Positions 17,150 to 26,821 are shown, counted from the first letter of the stretch. The stretch: 64,000 nucleotides of DNA from Chryseobacterium gleum (GCA_945897805.1 CAMDFX010000001.1:372001-436000); one strand, 5' to 3'. Numbers and translations are program-made. Notes: a model not told the origin generated them from the letters alone.

Positions 17150-18087
17150 CGCTTTTTTGAATTATTCGTTTTTAAAAATGGAATTCCTACCACTGCCGGC
17201 ACTGCTTGATTGATGATCCAAAGTGCGACTGATGCAAATAAAATCAATGCTGGATTTGAGGTTAATGGCGCGAGAATCCAAAGTGCCATTGATTCACGGA
17301 TAATTAATTTTCCGAACCAAAGCGATGGAATCAATGTTGCCCAAAAGAAAATTTGCCAAATCCAACCCAGCCAATTTATTTGTATTTCAATTCCAAAAGC
17401 ATCTAATAAAAGCCAATATTGCAAGGCAAAAACAAAGTGTCTGAAACAGCTTAAAGTTAAAAGTTTCAATCTAAAAAAGCTATTTTTTTGCATCAAAGGT
17501 GCGATTCGCTTGAGGTATTTATTTTCTTTTATAAATTGAAATGGAATTTTTTCAAACGTAAAATAGAGTAAGGTCAAAAGCGAAAATCCGATAATTGACA
17601 GCAATAAAAATGAATCTTCTGACCAACTGAAATCTTTGTTTGGAATCCCTAACCAAATGATTCCTAATATTCCAAAAAAGATACTCGCCAAAAATTGTGC
17701 TGCATTTGAAAAAAGTGTGAGCAAAATAATGGAAGTTCTTTCTCTGCGCTGAAAATAAAACATGCGTCCCAAAAAATTGCCAATCATGTTGGGTGTCAAC
17801 AAGCCTGTGATGATTCCTGCCAAAAATGATTTTATTTGAATTGCTTGATTGGTTTTGGTTTGTGCAAAGTCTAAAACTACTTTCCATTTCCAAAATTCTA
17901 TTCCCCAATTGAGGAATACTAGGAGGAAAACAAGCGCGAGTTCTAAAGGATTTTGAATCGAAATTTCATCCCATTTTGACCAATCAATGCGCTTGATTTG
18001 ATTAGAAAATAACCAAGTTAATGCAAAAAACAATAAGATTTTAAGCAAAAACGTAAAAATTCGTATATTTTTCTTAGTTTTGATCAC
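17146..18087 (-). CDS. Lysylphosphatidylglycerol-synthase-like/YbhN family membrane protein (UPF0104)
   Basis: A 313-residue integral membrane protein with about eight hydrophobic segments. Motifs of the flippase-like LPG_synthase_TM family are visible: [21 protein letters not shown] near residue 80, and Pro/Gly-rich loops such as [17 protein letters not shown] and [11 protein letters not shown] at the end. The only reasonable start is the GTG at 18087; earlier in-frame ATG codons lie inside the divergent ruvC gene. Being coupled to a GT2 gene, it may move or bind a lipid intermediate; that is inference. Confidence 0.8.
   Translation of the reverse strand: MIKTKKNIRIFTFLLKILLFFALTWLFSNQIKRIDWSKWDEISIQNPLELALVFLLVFLNWGIEFWKWKVVLDFAQTKTNQAIQIKSFLAGIITGLLTPNMIGNFLGRMFYFQRRERTSIILLTLFSNAAQFLASIFFGILGIIWLGIPNKDFSWSEDSFLLLSIIGFSLLTLLYFTFEKIPFQFIKENKYLKRIAPLMQKNSFFRLKLLTLSCFRHFVFALQYWLLLDAFGIEIQINWLGWIWQIFFWATLIPSLWFGKLIIRESMALWILAPLTSNPALILFASVALWIINQAVPAVVGIPFLKTNNSKKR
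18075..18082 (+). promoter_or_regulatory. Promoter -7 box for ruvC
   Basis: TAGTTTTG fully matches TAnnTTTG, 20 bases before the ruvC ATG at 18103. It lies inside the first codons of the divergent YbhN-like gene. Confidence 0.45.
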
Positions 18088-18102
18088 TTGAATAATGAAA
18101 TA

Positions 18103-18657
18103 ATGGTTGAAGATAAAATAATTCTTGGAATTGACCCCGGAACTTCTGTAATGGGATATGGAATAATTCATATTCAAGGCAAAAAATTGGTCTTGTTGAA
18201 TTTTGGAATTATTCAATTATCCAAGATTGTTGGTCATCCTGATAAGTTGAAACGCATTTTTGACCGATTAGATGGATTGATAGCCGAGTACAAACCTGAT
18301 GAAATGGCTATTGAAGCACCGTTTTTTGGTAAAAATGTGCAATCAATGATGAAATTAGGTCGCGCTCAAGGAGTTGCCATAGCAGCTGCATTGAAAAATA
18401 ACGTGCCCTTTGAAGAATATACACCACGAAGAATAAAGCAAGCCATCACAGGAAACGGAAATTCTTCCAAAGAACAAGTTGCCGCGATGCTTCAATCTTT
18501 GCTGAATTTTGAAGAGATGCCCAAATACCTCGATGCAACAGACGGACTTGCTGCAGCAGTTTGTCACCATTTCTCCAAAGGAATCGGAGAGCACAACAAA
18601 GCCGGTGGAAATTCCTGGGGATCTTTTTTGAAGAATAATCCGGAGAGGAAGATATAG
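18103..18657 (+). CDS. ruvC: Crossover junction endodeoxyribonuclease RuvC
   Basis: A 184-residue Holliday-junction resolvase that cuts four-way DNA junctions made during recombination. The four acidic active-site residues are seen: Asp in [13 protein letters not shown], Glu in [10 protein letters not shown], and the Asp pair in [15 protein letters not shown]. Other motifs are [16 protein letters not shown] and [14 protein letters not shown]. The ATG at 18103 fits the family start; a TTG-initiated frame would begin at 18088. The genes for RuvA and RuvB are not in the window. Confidence 0.94.
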   Translation: MVEDKIILGIDPGTSVMGYGIIHIQGKKLVLLNFGIIQLSKIVGHPDKLKRIFDRLDGLIAEYKPDEMAIEAPFFGKNVQSMMKLGRAQGVAIAAALKNNVPFEEYTPRRIKQAITGNGNSSKEQVAAMLQSLLNFEEMPKYLDATDGLAAAVCHHFSKGIGEHNKAGGNSWGSFLKNNPERKI

Positions 18658-18857
18658 ATTTTTGAGACATTAGACAATAGACAATAGACCGAAGACATTA
18701 GACTAAAGATAATTTTACTTTGTACTTCCCTAAATAGAGTTGACCGTTTTGGTTTAAAATCTAATAATCTTAGTCTAATGATCTAATAGTCTAAAATTAG
18801 TCTAATAGTTGCAAAGCAACGGGTCTAATATCTATTGTCTAATAGCGCAGCGGGTCT
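18658..18857. repeat. Low-complexity convergent intergenic region with inverted arms
   Basis: Between ruvC and the converging DUF4296 gene. The left arm has AGACATTAGAC and AGACAATAG repeats; the right arm has GTCTAATGATCTAATAG units in reverse-complement sense. The 43-bp repeat (18721-18763) lies between the arms, exactly as at 3620-3991. The right end has AAGCAACGGGTCTAAT and GCGCAGCGGGTCTC. Confidence 0.6.
18721..18763 (+). repeat. 43-bp exact repeat, copy 2
   Basis: Identical over 43 bases to 3675-3717. Flanking bases differ at once on both sides, so the unit boundaries are sharp. Confidence 0.85.
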
Positions 18858-19202
18858 CTACTGCATGTGATTCAATTTCCAATTTAAAGAATCTTGCACT
18901 TCCGTGTAGATTGATTGCATTTCATCTTGTCTGGAACCGTAATAACTTATAGATTCATCAAATCTTTTGAAATTGATATTGTATTTTTTTAAAATCGCAT
19001 CGCCTGATTTGCGCATTACTTTCTCGTTGACATGCAGCAAAGGATATTTTGACGTGATGTGCGATTCTAAAACAGTTAATTCTTCCATAATTAAAACCAT
19101 TGAATCCCGCGGAATTAAATTTTTTGGCTCCTCGAAACGCGTTACTTCTGTTTTACAAGAAGCAATTAAAATGAGCAATGAAATAAGTGTGATTATTTTC
19201 AT
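18858..19202 (-). CDS. DUF4296 domain lipoprotein
   Basis: A 114-residue lipoprotein. The signal peptide ends at the lipobox LIASC with Cys16. The rest is a helical DUF4296 domain: PKNLIPRDSMVLIMEELTVL and FDESISYYGSRQDEMQSIY. Function is unknown. Its start overlaps the stop of the dihydroorotase gene by 4 bases. The order GT2, dihydroorotase, DUF4296 is common in Flavobacteriia, so the link is old, though the reason is not known. Confidence 0.82.
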   Translation of the reverse strand: MKIITLISLLILIASCKTEVTRFEEPKNLIPRDSMVLIMEELTVLESHITSKYPLLHVNEKVMRKSGDAILKKYNINFKRFDESISYYGSRQDEMQSIYTEVQDSLNWKLNHMQ

Positions 19203-20536
19203 TTATTGAATGTTAGTCTTTTTCCAAAAAGGTCTGTTCTTACTTTTTCTCCGTCGTACACCAAATTTCCATTGACAAAAGTTCCTGCAATCTTGTGAGA
19301 AAAATTCGTTCCTTCAAAAGGCGACCAACCACAGTGATAAAGTATGTTTGATTTTGAAACTGTTACATTTTCATTTGGATCAACAATTACCAAATCAGCG
19401 TAATATCCTTCTCTGATGAAACCACGTTCTTCTAATTGAAAGCAAATTGCCGGGGCATGGGCCATTTTTTCTACTACTTTTTCCACGGAAATTACGCCAC
19501 CTTTGGCTTTTTCAAGCATGGCTAATAATGCATGTTGAACCAATGGCCCGCCAGAAGGTGCGTTGAAATAGGTACCATTTTTTTCTTCCATTGTATGCGG
19601 TGCATGATCTGTTGCAATGATGTCAATTTTATCATTCAATAAACCTTTCCAAATGGCCAGGCGATCTTCTTCTGTTTTCACCGCAGGATTCCATTTGATA
19701 AAAGCGCCTTTGGTTTGGTAATCTTGGTCGTTGAACCACAAATGGTGCACGCATGCTTCTGAAGTGATTCTTTTTTGCTCCAAAGGAATCGAATTGTCGA
19801 ATAAATCTACCTCAATACCTGTTGAAATGTGCAATATATGCAGGCGTGTGTTGTGTTTTTTTGCCAAATTAGCCGCAAATGAAGAGGAAATGTAGCATGC
19901 TTCCGCTGAACGAATCAAAGGGTGCATTTCCATCGATACATTTTCGCCGTATTTTTCTCTGTAAATTTCAGTATTCCTTCTTATTGTAGCTTCATCTTCA
20001 CAATGCGTAGCAATCAATAATGGAACTTGAGAAAACAATTTTTCTAAGGTTTCTGAGCGATCAACTAACATATTGCCAGTAGAAGAACCCATGAAAATTT
20101 TTACACCACAAACATTTTTGCCGTCAGTTCTCAAAACTTCCTCCAAATTATCGTTTGAAGCGCCCATGAAAAATGAATAATTGGCGGGAGAATTTTTGCT
20201 TGCTATGTCGTATTTATCTTGCAATAATTGCTGCGTCAATGCATTGGGAACGGTGTTGGGCATTTCCATAAAAGAAGTGATTCCGCCAGCAACGGCAGCG
20301 CGCGATTCAGATTGGATATTTCCTTTGTGTGTCAATCCTGGCTCACGAAAATGCACCTGATCATCGATGCAACCGGGCAACAACCATTTTCCTTCTAAAT
20401 CAATTACTTCCATGTTTTCTGAAGCAGAAATGCTTGAATCTATTCTTGCAATTCTATCATTTTCAATCAAAACATCAGCGAAAAATGATTTCCCTTCATT
20501 GAAAACCTTGGCACCTTTCAGTAATTTTGATCTCAT
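19199..20536 (-). CDS. Dihydroorotase (class I-like, Bacteroidota type)
   Basis: A 445-residue zinc amidohydrolase that closes carbamoyl-aspartate to dihydroorotate in pyrimidine synthesis. Key sites: IDDQVHFREPG near residues 57-67, the carbamylated Lys in CGVKIFMGSSTG, His in IATHCEDE, His in LHILHIST and catalytic Asp in ATDHAPHT. In most class I enzymes the first site is HxH; here it is Gln60-Val-His62. I recall the same Gln in other Bacteroidota dihydroorotases, so the enzyme is probably active. It is the middle gene of a three-gene operon. Confidence 0.9.
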   Translation of the reverse strand: MRSKLLKGAKVFNEGKSFFADVLIENDRIARIDSSISASENMEVIDLEGKWLLPGCIDDQVHFREPGLTHKGNIQSESRAAVAGGITSFMEMPNTVPNALTQQLLQDKYDIASKNSPANYSFFMGASNDNLEEVLRTDGKNVCGVKIFMGSSTGNMLVDRSETLEKLFSQVPLLIATHCEDEATIRRNTEIYREKYGENVSMEMHPLIRSAEACYISSSFAANLAKKHNTRLHILHISTGIEVDLFDNSIPLEQKRITSEACVHHLWFNDQDYQTKGAFIKWNPAVKTEEDRLAIWKGLLNDKIDIIATDHAPHTMEEKNGTYFNAPSGGPLVQHALLAMLEKAKGGVISVEKVVEKMAHAPAICFQLEERGFIREGYYADLVIVDPNENVTVSKSNILYHCGWSPFEGTNFSHKIAGTFVNGNLVYDGEKVRTDLFGKRLTFNK

Positions 20537-20565
20537 AAATTATTGATTTATATTTATTTGAATTT

Positions 20566-21279
20566 CTACAATTTCATTCTCAACATTGACCAAACACCGA
20601 AAAATGCCTCTTTGAAAATGCCAGAACTCATTTTGGATTCTCCATATAGTCTGTCAATAAAAGTGATTGGAACTTCAATGATCTTAAATCCATGTTTTTT
20701 GGCCGCATATTTCATGCAAATTTGAAATGCGTAACCTTTGAAATAAATATTGTCGAGTTGCACTTTTTCTAATACACTTCTGTGGTAACAAATAAATCCA
20801 GCGGTAGTATCTTTTATTCCAATCCACAAAATCATGCGTACATATAGTGACGCAAAGTAGGACATGAGAATGCGGTCAAAAGGCCAATTAGAAATTTTTC
20901 CGCCTTTGCAATATCTTGAACCGATACTCAATTGTCCTTTTCCATCATCAATGGCACTCAAAAGCCTGGACAAATCGTCAGGATTGTGTGAAAAATCGCA
21001 ATCCATCTCAAAAATATATTCATAATCATTTTTCAATGACCATTTAAAACCGTGAATATATGCCGTACCTAAACCTTGCTTTCCAGCGCGTTTTTCAATG
21101 TGTAATCTTTCATTATGGGTTTCTTGAAGTCGCTCAACAATGGAGGCAGTTCCATCTGGTGAACCATCATCGACAATCAAAACATGAAATTGCTCAGGAT
21201 AGTCCATCACTTGATGAATCATCTTTTCGACATTTTCACTTTCATTGTAAGTGGGAATAATTACAACACTTTTTGGCAC
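20566..21279 (-). CDS. Polyprenol monophosphomannose synthase-like GT2
   Basis: A 237-residue soluble family 2 glycosyltransferase like Dpm1, which moves mannose (or a related sugar) from GDP onto polyprenyl phosphate. Motifs: VVIIPTYNESENVEKMI, LIVDDGSPDGT, FEMDCDFSHNPDDL (metal-binding DxD-like) and GIKDTTAGFICYHRSVLE. There is no ATG near the start: the choice is GTG at 21279 (VPKSVVIIPTYNE, family-like length) or TTG at 21324, which adds 15 hydrophobic residues. I prefer the GTG. It leads an operon with dihydroorotase and the DUF4296 gene. Confidence 0.85.
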   Translation of the reverse strand: MPKSVVIIPTYNESENVEKMIHQVMDYPEQFHVLIVDDGSPDGTASIVERLQETHNERLHIEKRAGKQGLGTAYIHGFKWSLKNDYEYIFEMDCDFSHNPDDLSRLLSAIDDGKGQLSIGSRYCKGGKISNWPFDRILMSYFASLYVRMILWIGIKDTTAGFICYHRSVLEKVQLDNIYFKGYAFQICMKYAAKKHGFKIIEVPITFIDRLYGESKMSSGIFKEAFFGVWSMLRMKL

Positions 21280-21408
21280 TTTTCTGGTTTTGGGTACTAA
21301 ATTAAGTATTAAAATCAATATCAAATAGATGCTTGACAGAGATAAAGCTTACATAACAAACAATAACGTTATAATTAACAAAATAGTTTGCTGAACGGGG
21401 TGAATTAT

Positions 21409-21915
21409 TTATTCTGTGGCGTTTATTTTTTCAATTTCTTTCATCGCATCTAGGATTAAATCAAATTCATATCCTTTGGATGCCAAATAACGTTGCGTTC
21501 TTGTTTGAATTTGCCAATTTTCTTCTTTGGCTTTTTTCTCTTTCATTTTGCGCTCAGCCAATCTTTTCAAAGTATTCCAATATTCATCGGGGTCAATTTC
21601 TTGAAGCCCTTTTTTGATGGAATAATCTGAAATTCGCTTTTGTTTTAAATGCTGTTTGATTTTATTTCGTCCCCAATGTTTGATTCTGAATTTCCCAGAC
21701 ACAAATGCCCGTGCAAAACGCTCTTCATCAATGAATCTGTTGGAGATTAAATCTGCAATTATCTGACTGCGTTCTGTTTCGTTGAATTTCCAAGTGAATA
21801 ATTTTTGGTCAACTTCATATTGACAACGTTCTTGATAGGCGCACCAAGCTTCCATTTTGGTTTTCGCTTCTAAAAACGATGGAATATATGGAATATTTGG
21901 TGTTGGTGATTTCAT
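21409..21915 (-). CDS. recX: Regulatory protein RecX
   Basis: A 168-residue, helical, basic protein that binds RecA filaments and limits recombinase activity. Three RecX tandem helical repeats are visible: KTKMEAWCAYQERCQYEV, FIDEERFARAFVSGKFRIKHWGR, and the C-terminal WQIQTRTQRYLASKGYEFDLI. The motif RIKHWGRNKIKQHLKQK is typical. It starts directly after the stop of the EamA transporter gene with no gap, so it is translated from the ribD operon. Confidence 0.88.
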   Translation of the reverse strand: MKSPTPNIPYIPSFLEAKTKMEAWCAYQERCQYEVDQKLFTWKFNETERSQIIADLISNRFIDEERFARAFVSGKFRIKHWGRNKIKQHLKQKRISDYSIKKGLQEIDPDEYWNTLKRLAERKMKEKKAKEENWQIQTRTQRYLASKGYEFDLILDAMKEIEKINATE

Positions 21916-22794
21916 TTATTTAAAAGAGGCTAAATAAAGTAAAATGATAGCGGTAATTGAAGCAGTTAAACCAATGATTTTTAATTTATTGAAATTTTCC
22001 TTGAATCCAATAAATCCAATGATCGACGCCAGCAATACGACTGAAACATTGCAAATAGCCAAAACGGTTGAATCATTCCAACCTGTTGTTGAGTAGGCGA
22101 GTAGCAATAAATAAATGGAAAAATAATTAGGAATTCCCAAACAAATGCCTGCCAGAATGTTTTTGAAAGCGAAAGTGCGTTTTTTGCGAATGAAATCAAA
22201 AATCAAAACGACTGAACCGAAAATTCCTGCTATGCCAAATGAAACTGCGCTAAATAAGGAAGAAGGGATGAATTTTTGGTGGTAATTTTGAACGTAATTC
22301 AGCAAAAAATCTAAAATACCACTTCCAAAAAACAAGACAATTAACAGCCATAAAACTGTTTTTTCTTTGTCTTTATTTGCTTTTTTATCCGGCCACGACA
22401 TTGCTAATACGCCTAAAATTGCGGAAATAATCCCCAGGATTTTAAAAAGCGAAAGTGTTTCGTTGTAGGCAAAAATCATGAAACACATGGTCATCGCCAT
22501 GCTCATTTTAACAGAAACTGAAGTTATCGCCATGCCGTTTTTTTGAGAACTTATTCCAATGACTAAAAACAACGTAATCAGCAGGAATCCAGTCAAAATA
22601 GCGAAAGGAATCCAGGAAGGATTTTCAATTGCTTCTGCCTTAAAATCTTTGCCATAAAGCAAAAAGCCACAAATTAAGGCGGTGAAATAATTGAAAACGA
22701 TCGCTTGAAAAGTATCAATTCCATATTTTGGAAAAAGTCTGAACAAGATAAAAATAAATGCAGTGGATAAAATCCCGATTATCAATGGAATCAT
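21916..22794 (-). CDS. EamA/DMT-family transporter
   Basis: A 292-residue membrane protein with about ten hydrophobic helices in two five-helix halves, the drug/metabolite transporter layout. It has little between helices, as usual for EamA. Motifs include MAITSVSVKMSMAMTMCF and FGSGILDFLLNYVQ. The substrate cannot be read from sequence. It overlaps ribD by one base and abuts recX, so the operon is ribD, transporter, recX. A role in riboflavin or metabolite export is possible but not shown. Confidence 0.8.
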   Translation of the reverse strand: MIPLIIGILSTAFIFILFRLFPKYGIDTFQAIVFNYFTALICGFLLYGKDFKAEAIENPSWIPFAILTGFLLITLFLVIGISSQKNGMAITSVSVKMSMAMTMCFMIFAYNETLSLFKILGIISAILGVLAMSWPDKKANKDKEKTVLWLLIVLFFGSGILDFLLNYVQNYHQKFIPSSLFSAVSFGIAGIFGSVVLIFDFIRKKRTFAFKNILAGICLGIPNYFSIYLLLLAYSTTGWNDSTVLAICNVSVVLLASIIGFIGFKENFNKLKIIGLTASITAIILLYLASFK

Positions 22795-23819
22795 TAACGA
22801 AAATATTGGTAAATTTTGTCAGTTGAAAAAGGGAAAGAATGCGTTGGAATTGCTGCTATTCTTGGTGCTTTTATGCCTTCTTTGAAAATAGATTCCCCGA
22901 CAATTACGCGGGCTTCATCCCAGACATTATCCACCAAAAAATGCTGAATTGTACGACTTCCTCCTTCAACAAAAACGGAAATAATATTTCGCTCAAACAA
23001 GGCTTTTAAAATGTTTTCAGTGTCGAGATTTGTCAATTTTACAAATTCAACGTTGCCCACAGTTTCACTTTTGATGCGATTTAAAACCAACGTTTTTCCA
23101 TTGTCGCTGAAAATTTTAGATTCTTTTGGCATACGCAATTGGCTGTCAATAATCACGCGCAAAGGATTTTGACCCGTAACTTCGCGAACAGTCAAACTTG
23201 GATTGTCAAATTCAACAGTTTTCCACCCAACTAAAATGGCTTGTTCTTCGCTGCGCCATTGATGCACCAGCGATTGTGTTTCAGGAGCAGAAATCCAATT
23301 GATTTTTCTCGTTGTTTCATTTCTTACTGAATCAACAAATCCATCAGCTGTTTGCGCCCATTTTAAAATAATATACGGTCGACCTTTCTGATGGAACTTA
23401 AAAAATCTTTTATTGAGTTTCAAACATTCAGCTTCTAATACGCCGACAGTAATTTCAATATTTGCTTTGCTGATTTTCTTGATTCCTTTTCCTGCTACCT
23501 CCTCAAATGGATCTTTGCATCCAATTACTATACGTTTGAAATTAGAACGCACCAATAAGTCAGCGCATGGCGGCGTTTTCCCCATGTGGGCACATGGTTC
23601 TAAACTAACATAAATGGTTGATTTTGAAAGCAGTGATTTGTCATTAACCGAATTTATAGCATTTACTTCAGCGTGTGCTTCGCCGTATTTTTGATGATAA
23701 CCCTCACCAATTATTTTTCCATCACAAACAATTACTGCGCCCACCATCGGATTCGGTGCAACTTCCACACCTCCCAACAGCGCCAAATCAATACATCGCC
23801 GCATAAAGATTTCGTCCAT
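22794..23819 (-). CDS. ribD: Bifunctional riboflavin biosynthesis protein RibD
   Basis: A 341-residue fusion enzyme for the second and third steps of riboflavin synthesis. The N-terminal deaminase (1-145) has the zinc and catalytic motifs HAEVNAI and SLEPCAHMGKTPPCADLL. The C-terminal reductase (about 148-341) has RPYIILKWAQTADGF, LVGWKTVEFDNPSLTVR and VFVEGGSRTIQHFL, which reduce the ribosyl group with NADPH. Length is normal. It heads the operon with the transporter and recX. Confidence 0.94.
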   Translation of the reverse strand: MDEIFMRRCIDLALLGGVEVAPNPMVGAVIVCDGKIIGEGYHQKYGEAHAEVNAINSVNDKSLLSKSTIYVSLEPCAHMGKTPPCADLLVRSNFKRIVIGCKDPFEEVAGKGIKKISKANIEITVGVLEAECLKLNKRFFKFHQKGRPYIILKWAQTADGFVDSVRNETTRKINWISAPETQSLVHQWRSEEQAILVGWKTVEFDNPSLTVREVTGQNPLRVIIDSQLRMPKESKIFSDNGKTLVLNRIKSETVGNVEFVKLTNLDTENILKALFERNIISVFVEGGSRTIQHFLVDNVWDEARVIVGESIFKEGIKAPRIAAIPTHSFPFSTDKIYQYFR

Positions 23820-24015
23820 GTTGCGAATATAGGGAAATTAATGAAGTACTATTTTTTCTAAAATATTTTTTGATTTATTTTTAAAGGTTTTAATGTTGAA
23901 AATTAAAAGATTTTCTCAAAATGATACTGTAACAAAATCATTAATTTAACGCTATTAAAAAATTGGGTATGACTTTTGAATAAATCGACTCAACACATTG
24001 AACAAAAAACGAATC

Positions 24016-26076
24016 ATGATAAAAAATTACTTTTCATTTGTATTGTTTGCCTTGACAATGACGCCACTTTTCGCCCAGGTGGAAGATGAGTCTTGTTTGC
24101 CACCTGCTAAAAAAGTTTTGAAACTAATCGAAACAGCTAAAAATACCGCTGATGCTAAAACTGCTGTTGTCAATTTTAATGAAGCTATTGCAGCGGCTCC
24201 AGATAACGCCATGGCTTATTACGAGTATGGAATGTTTGCGTATAAACAAGGAATGAAGTTTTACGATCAAAATCCGAATCCTGCAGTTGGCGATAAAAGT
24301 ATGGTAAAAGCAGATGAAATGTTCAAACAAGCGTTGAATTATTGCTCAGATTATCATGCCAATTGTTCGTATTATATTGGTGTAATTCAATATTCGAAAG
24401 GAAATAAAACGGAGGCGATTGACTATTTTAAAAAGTTTGCTGCTTTCAAAAGTGACAACCAAGAAAGATATCCGGAGGATTTTTCGAAGAAATTGGCAGA
24501 TGTGCAAAGTGTGTTGAAAGAATTAGAAGGTGAACAAGAATTACTGTCAAAAGCAGTTCCATTTAATCCGATTTTGGTTGCCAATGTCAGTTCGCCAATT
24601 TGGGATGAATATTTCCCAATGATTTCGCCAGACAACGAATTGATGTTTTATACCCGTAAAATTGACAGAAAAAACATTGGCGATGTACTTTCAAATGTTG
24701 TGGAAGAATTCACCTATTCCTCCAGAACCAAAAGCGATGGGCCTAACTTTGATGGTGGAAAACCTTTTGAAAATCCTTTCAACGATGGGACTTATCCAAG
24801 TTATGGCGCGGCAACAATGTCTGTAGACAACAAAGAAATGATTCTCTGTGCTTGTAAAGACGAAATGGTTGATGCGCAAAAATATCGAAATTGCGATTTA
24901 TATATCACCAGATTTGAAAGAAGCGGGGAAGGAGGAAATGATTTCAAATGGTCGCCGTTGGAAAATATGGGTCCAGGGATTAATTCGCAAAGAGGATGGG
25001 ATGCGCAACCAACGCTTTCTGCAGATGGAAATATCTTGTATTACACCACTTTGAGAAGTGGAGCAGATGCAACACAAGACAATGATATTTGGGTTGCAGA
25101 GCGCGATTCGAAAGGAAAATGGGGCGCAGGAAGACCGTTTGCGGAAATTAACACACCGGGAAAAGACAAAAGTCCCTTTTTGCACCAAGACAGTGAAACT
25201 TTGTATTTCGTTTCATCATCCTCCACCGAAACCAGAAAAGGTGTTGGCGGTTTAGATATTTTCTTCATCAGAAAAGAAAATGGAAAATGGTCGAAACCAA
25301 AGAACATCGGTTATCCAATAAATACTGCTGAAGATGAAATCGGAATTTTTGTTTCAACAGATGGAAATTTGGCTTATTATTCTTCTCGCTTCGGAGGAAA
25401 TTGGAATATTTACGCATTTGAATTGTACAAAGAAGCACGTCCGCAAGCCGTTGCAATTGTGAAAGGTAATTTGAAAGATGAAAATGGCGAACCAGTAAAA
25501 AATGCAACCATCGAAATTGCCTACGGAAATTCAGATAAAGTTGAAACAGTGAAAGTAAACGGTGACGATGGAAAATACGCTGCTGTCGTAAAATTAAATG
25601 TAGCGCAAGACGTGATGGTTACAGTAAAAAAAGAAGGTCATGCGTTTGATTCTAAATTGATTACAAAGGAAGAAATCAAAAAATCTACCACAATCAAAGG
25701 CAATGATTTGGCTGTGAGAGAATTGAAAGAAGGCGCAGCATATACAATTAACGACATTTTATTCACAACAAATTCTTTTGCACTTACGCAAAAATCAGAG
25801 TTTATTTTGAAGCAATTTGCCCGATTCTTAAAAGAAAATCCAAAAATCACCATCATGGTGCAAGGACATACGGACGACATCGGCGATGACACGCAAAACA
25901 TGAATTTATCGAAAGAACGCGCCAATGAAGTGAAGAAGTTCCTAGAAAAACAAGGAATTGAAGGCACAAGAATGACCTCCCAAGGATTTGGCGAAACAAA
26001 ACCAAAAGTGCCGAACAAAGATGAATCAAGCAGGGCGATTAATCGTAGAACTGATTTTATGATTATGAAACTTTGA
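24016..26076 (+). CDS. OmpA-family protein with TPR and PD40 propeller repeats
   Basis: A 686-residue outer-membrane-associated protein. A signal peptide (1-20, ending in LFAQ) leads to TPR-like helices (about 40-165, NKTEAIDYFKKFAAFKSDN), then PD40/WD40 beta-propeller blades (about 195-470; repeated ISPDNELMFYT, LSADGNILYYTT, STDGNLAYYSS), a carboxypeptidase-regulatory-like beta domain (about 480-565) and a C-terminal OmpA peptidoglycan-binding domain (HTDDIGDDTQNMNLSKERAN, GFGETKPKVPN, INRRTDF). This layout is common in Bacteroidota, including T9SS accessory proteins such as PorE; whether it serves T9SS is not shown. ATG at 24016 is preferred over a TTG at 23998. Confidence 0.88.
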   Translation: MIKNYFSFVLFALTMTPLFAQVEDESCLPPAKKVLKLIETAKNTADAKTAVVNFNEAIAAAPDNAMAYYEYGMFAYKQGMKFYDQNPNPAVGDKSMVKADEMFKQALNYCSDYHANCSYYIGVIQYSKGNKTEAIDYFKKFAAFKSDNQERYPEDFSKKLADVQSVLKELEGEQELLSKAVPFNPILVANVSSPIWDEYFPMISPDNELMFYTRKIDRKNIGDVLSNVVEEFTYSSRTKSDGPNFDGGKPFENPFNDGTYPSYGAATMSVDNKEMILCACKDEMVDAQKYRNCDLYITRFERSGEGGNDFKWSPLENMGPGINSQRGWDAQPTLSADGNILYYTTLRSGADATQDNDIWVAERDSKGKWGAGRPFAEINTPGKDKSPFLHQDSETLYFVSSSSTETRKGVGGLDIFFIRKENGKWSKPKNIGYPINTAEDEIGIFVSTDGNLAYYSSRFGGNWNIYAFELYKEARPQAVAIVKGNLKDENGEPVKNATIEIAYGNSDKVETVKVNGDDGKYAAVVKLNVAQDVMVTVKKEGHAFDSKLITKEEIKKSTTIKGNDLAVRELKEGAAYTINDILFTTNSFALTQKSEFILKQFARFLKENPKITIMVQGHTDDIGDDTQNMNLSKERANEVKKFLEKQGIEGTRMTSQGFGETKPKVPNKDESSRAINRRTDFMIMKL

Positions 26077-26674
26077 GATGGGATTTGGATGGTTTGTGAG
26101 GATTAGATAATTGATTATGAGTTTGTTTGGATGTTTGAAATCTTGTCGTGAGTATTTTTGGGAGGCAAGAATTGATTGAGAAACTAGCATATGGTTAGTA
26201 ATTGTAAATGTGCTTACAACTGTGGGCTTATTTTTTACTTCGGGATTTTCCAATGAAATAAATAAATATTTATAATACAATTAGTTATGTGTATTTTTAG
26301 TAATCATTTGATTTTGTAAACAAATAAGATTTAAGTCCAAAACGGCACATAAGAGGCAAACTTTTTTGAAGTATTTTCGGGGTCTGATGCTTTTTATATT
26401 TGGGTCAGCATAAAGTTTCCTTTCTTGGTCTGAGACCGTTTTTGAATTGTATGGTTGTTTTGGGAGGATTTAATGGGGACTTAAAGAATGATTAATTCTT
26501 AACTAAATTATTAATTTTTAGAAAATTGGGTACAAAAAAGACAAGTTTTGGTTTCTAAAAGTAACAATTCAATTAAATCTGAAGCCAGATAATATTTTTT
26601 CTTTTTAATTCACTTGGATATTACTTTTATTCTTCTAAATTTGTAACCATTGTGTAAGGTTAAATAATTTGCTT
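26077..26674. other. Gene-free stretch before the accessory region
   Basis: About 600 AT-rich bases with no convincing gene. A minus-strand frame of 84 codons at 26026-26280 overlaps the end of the OmpA gene and has no family features. I see no terminator with a strong stem close to 26076. Confidence 0.4.
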
Positions 26675-26821
26675 ATGAATGAATATATGTCGCTTGCGGA
26701 AACTTCTGAATACATTGGTAAAAGTAAAGAAACTTTAAGACGTTGGGATAAAGAAGGGAAATTGACTGCTGTTCGGGAGCCACAGTTCAAATATAGCAAA
26801 AAGCGTCAAACGAAGCACTAA
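26675..26821 (+). pseudogene. Truncated MerR/excisionase-like HTH fragment
   Basis: A 48-codon frame starting MNEYMSLAETSEYIGKSKET and continuing LRRWDKEGKLTAVREP is an intact DNA-binding HTH of the kind found at the N-terminus of Bacteroidota DNA methyltransferases and excisionases. After AVREP the family normally continues with a Tyr-Arg wing; here the frame enters the attC-like half-site (26803 onwards) and ends in KKRQTKH. It looks like a gene start cut off by the recombination that placed the cassettes. It could still be made as a 48-residue peptide. Confidence 0.55.

Noticed and set aside
26026-26280. An 84-codon minus-strand frame after the OmpA-family gene.
   Set aside because: It overlaps the OmpA end, starts in AT-rich DNA and has no recognisable feature.
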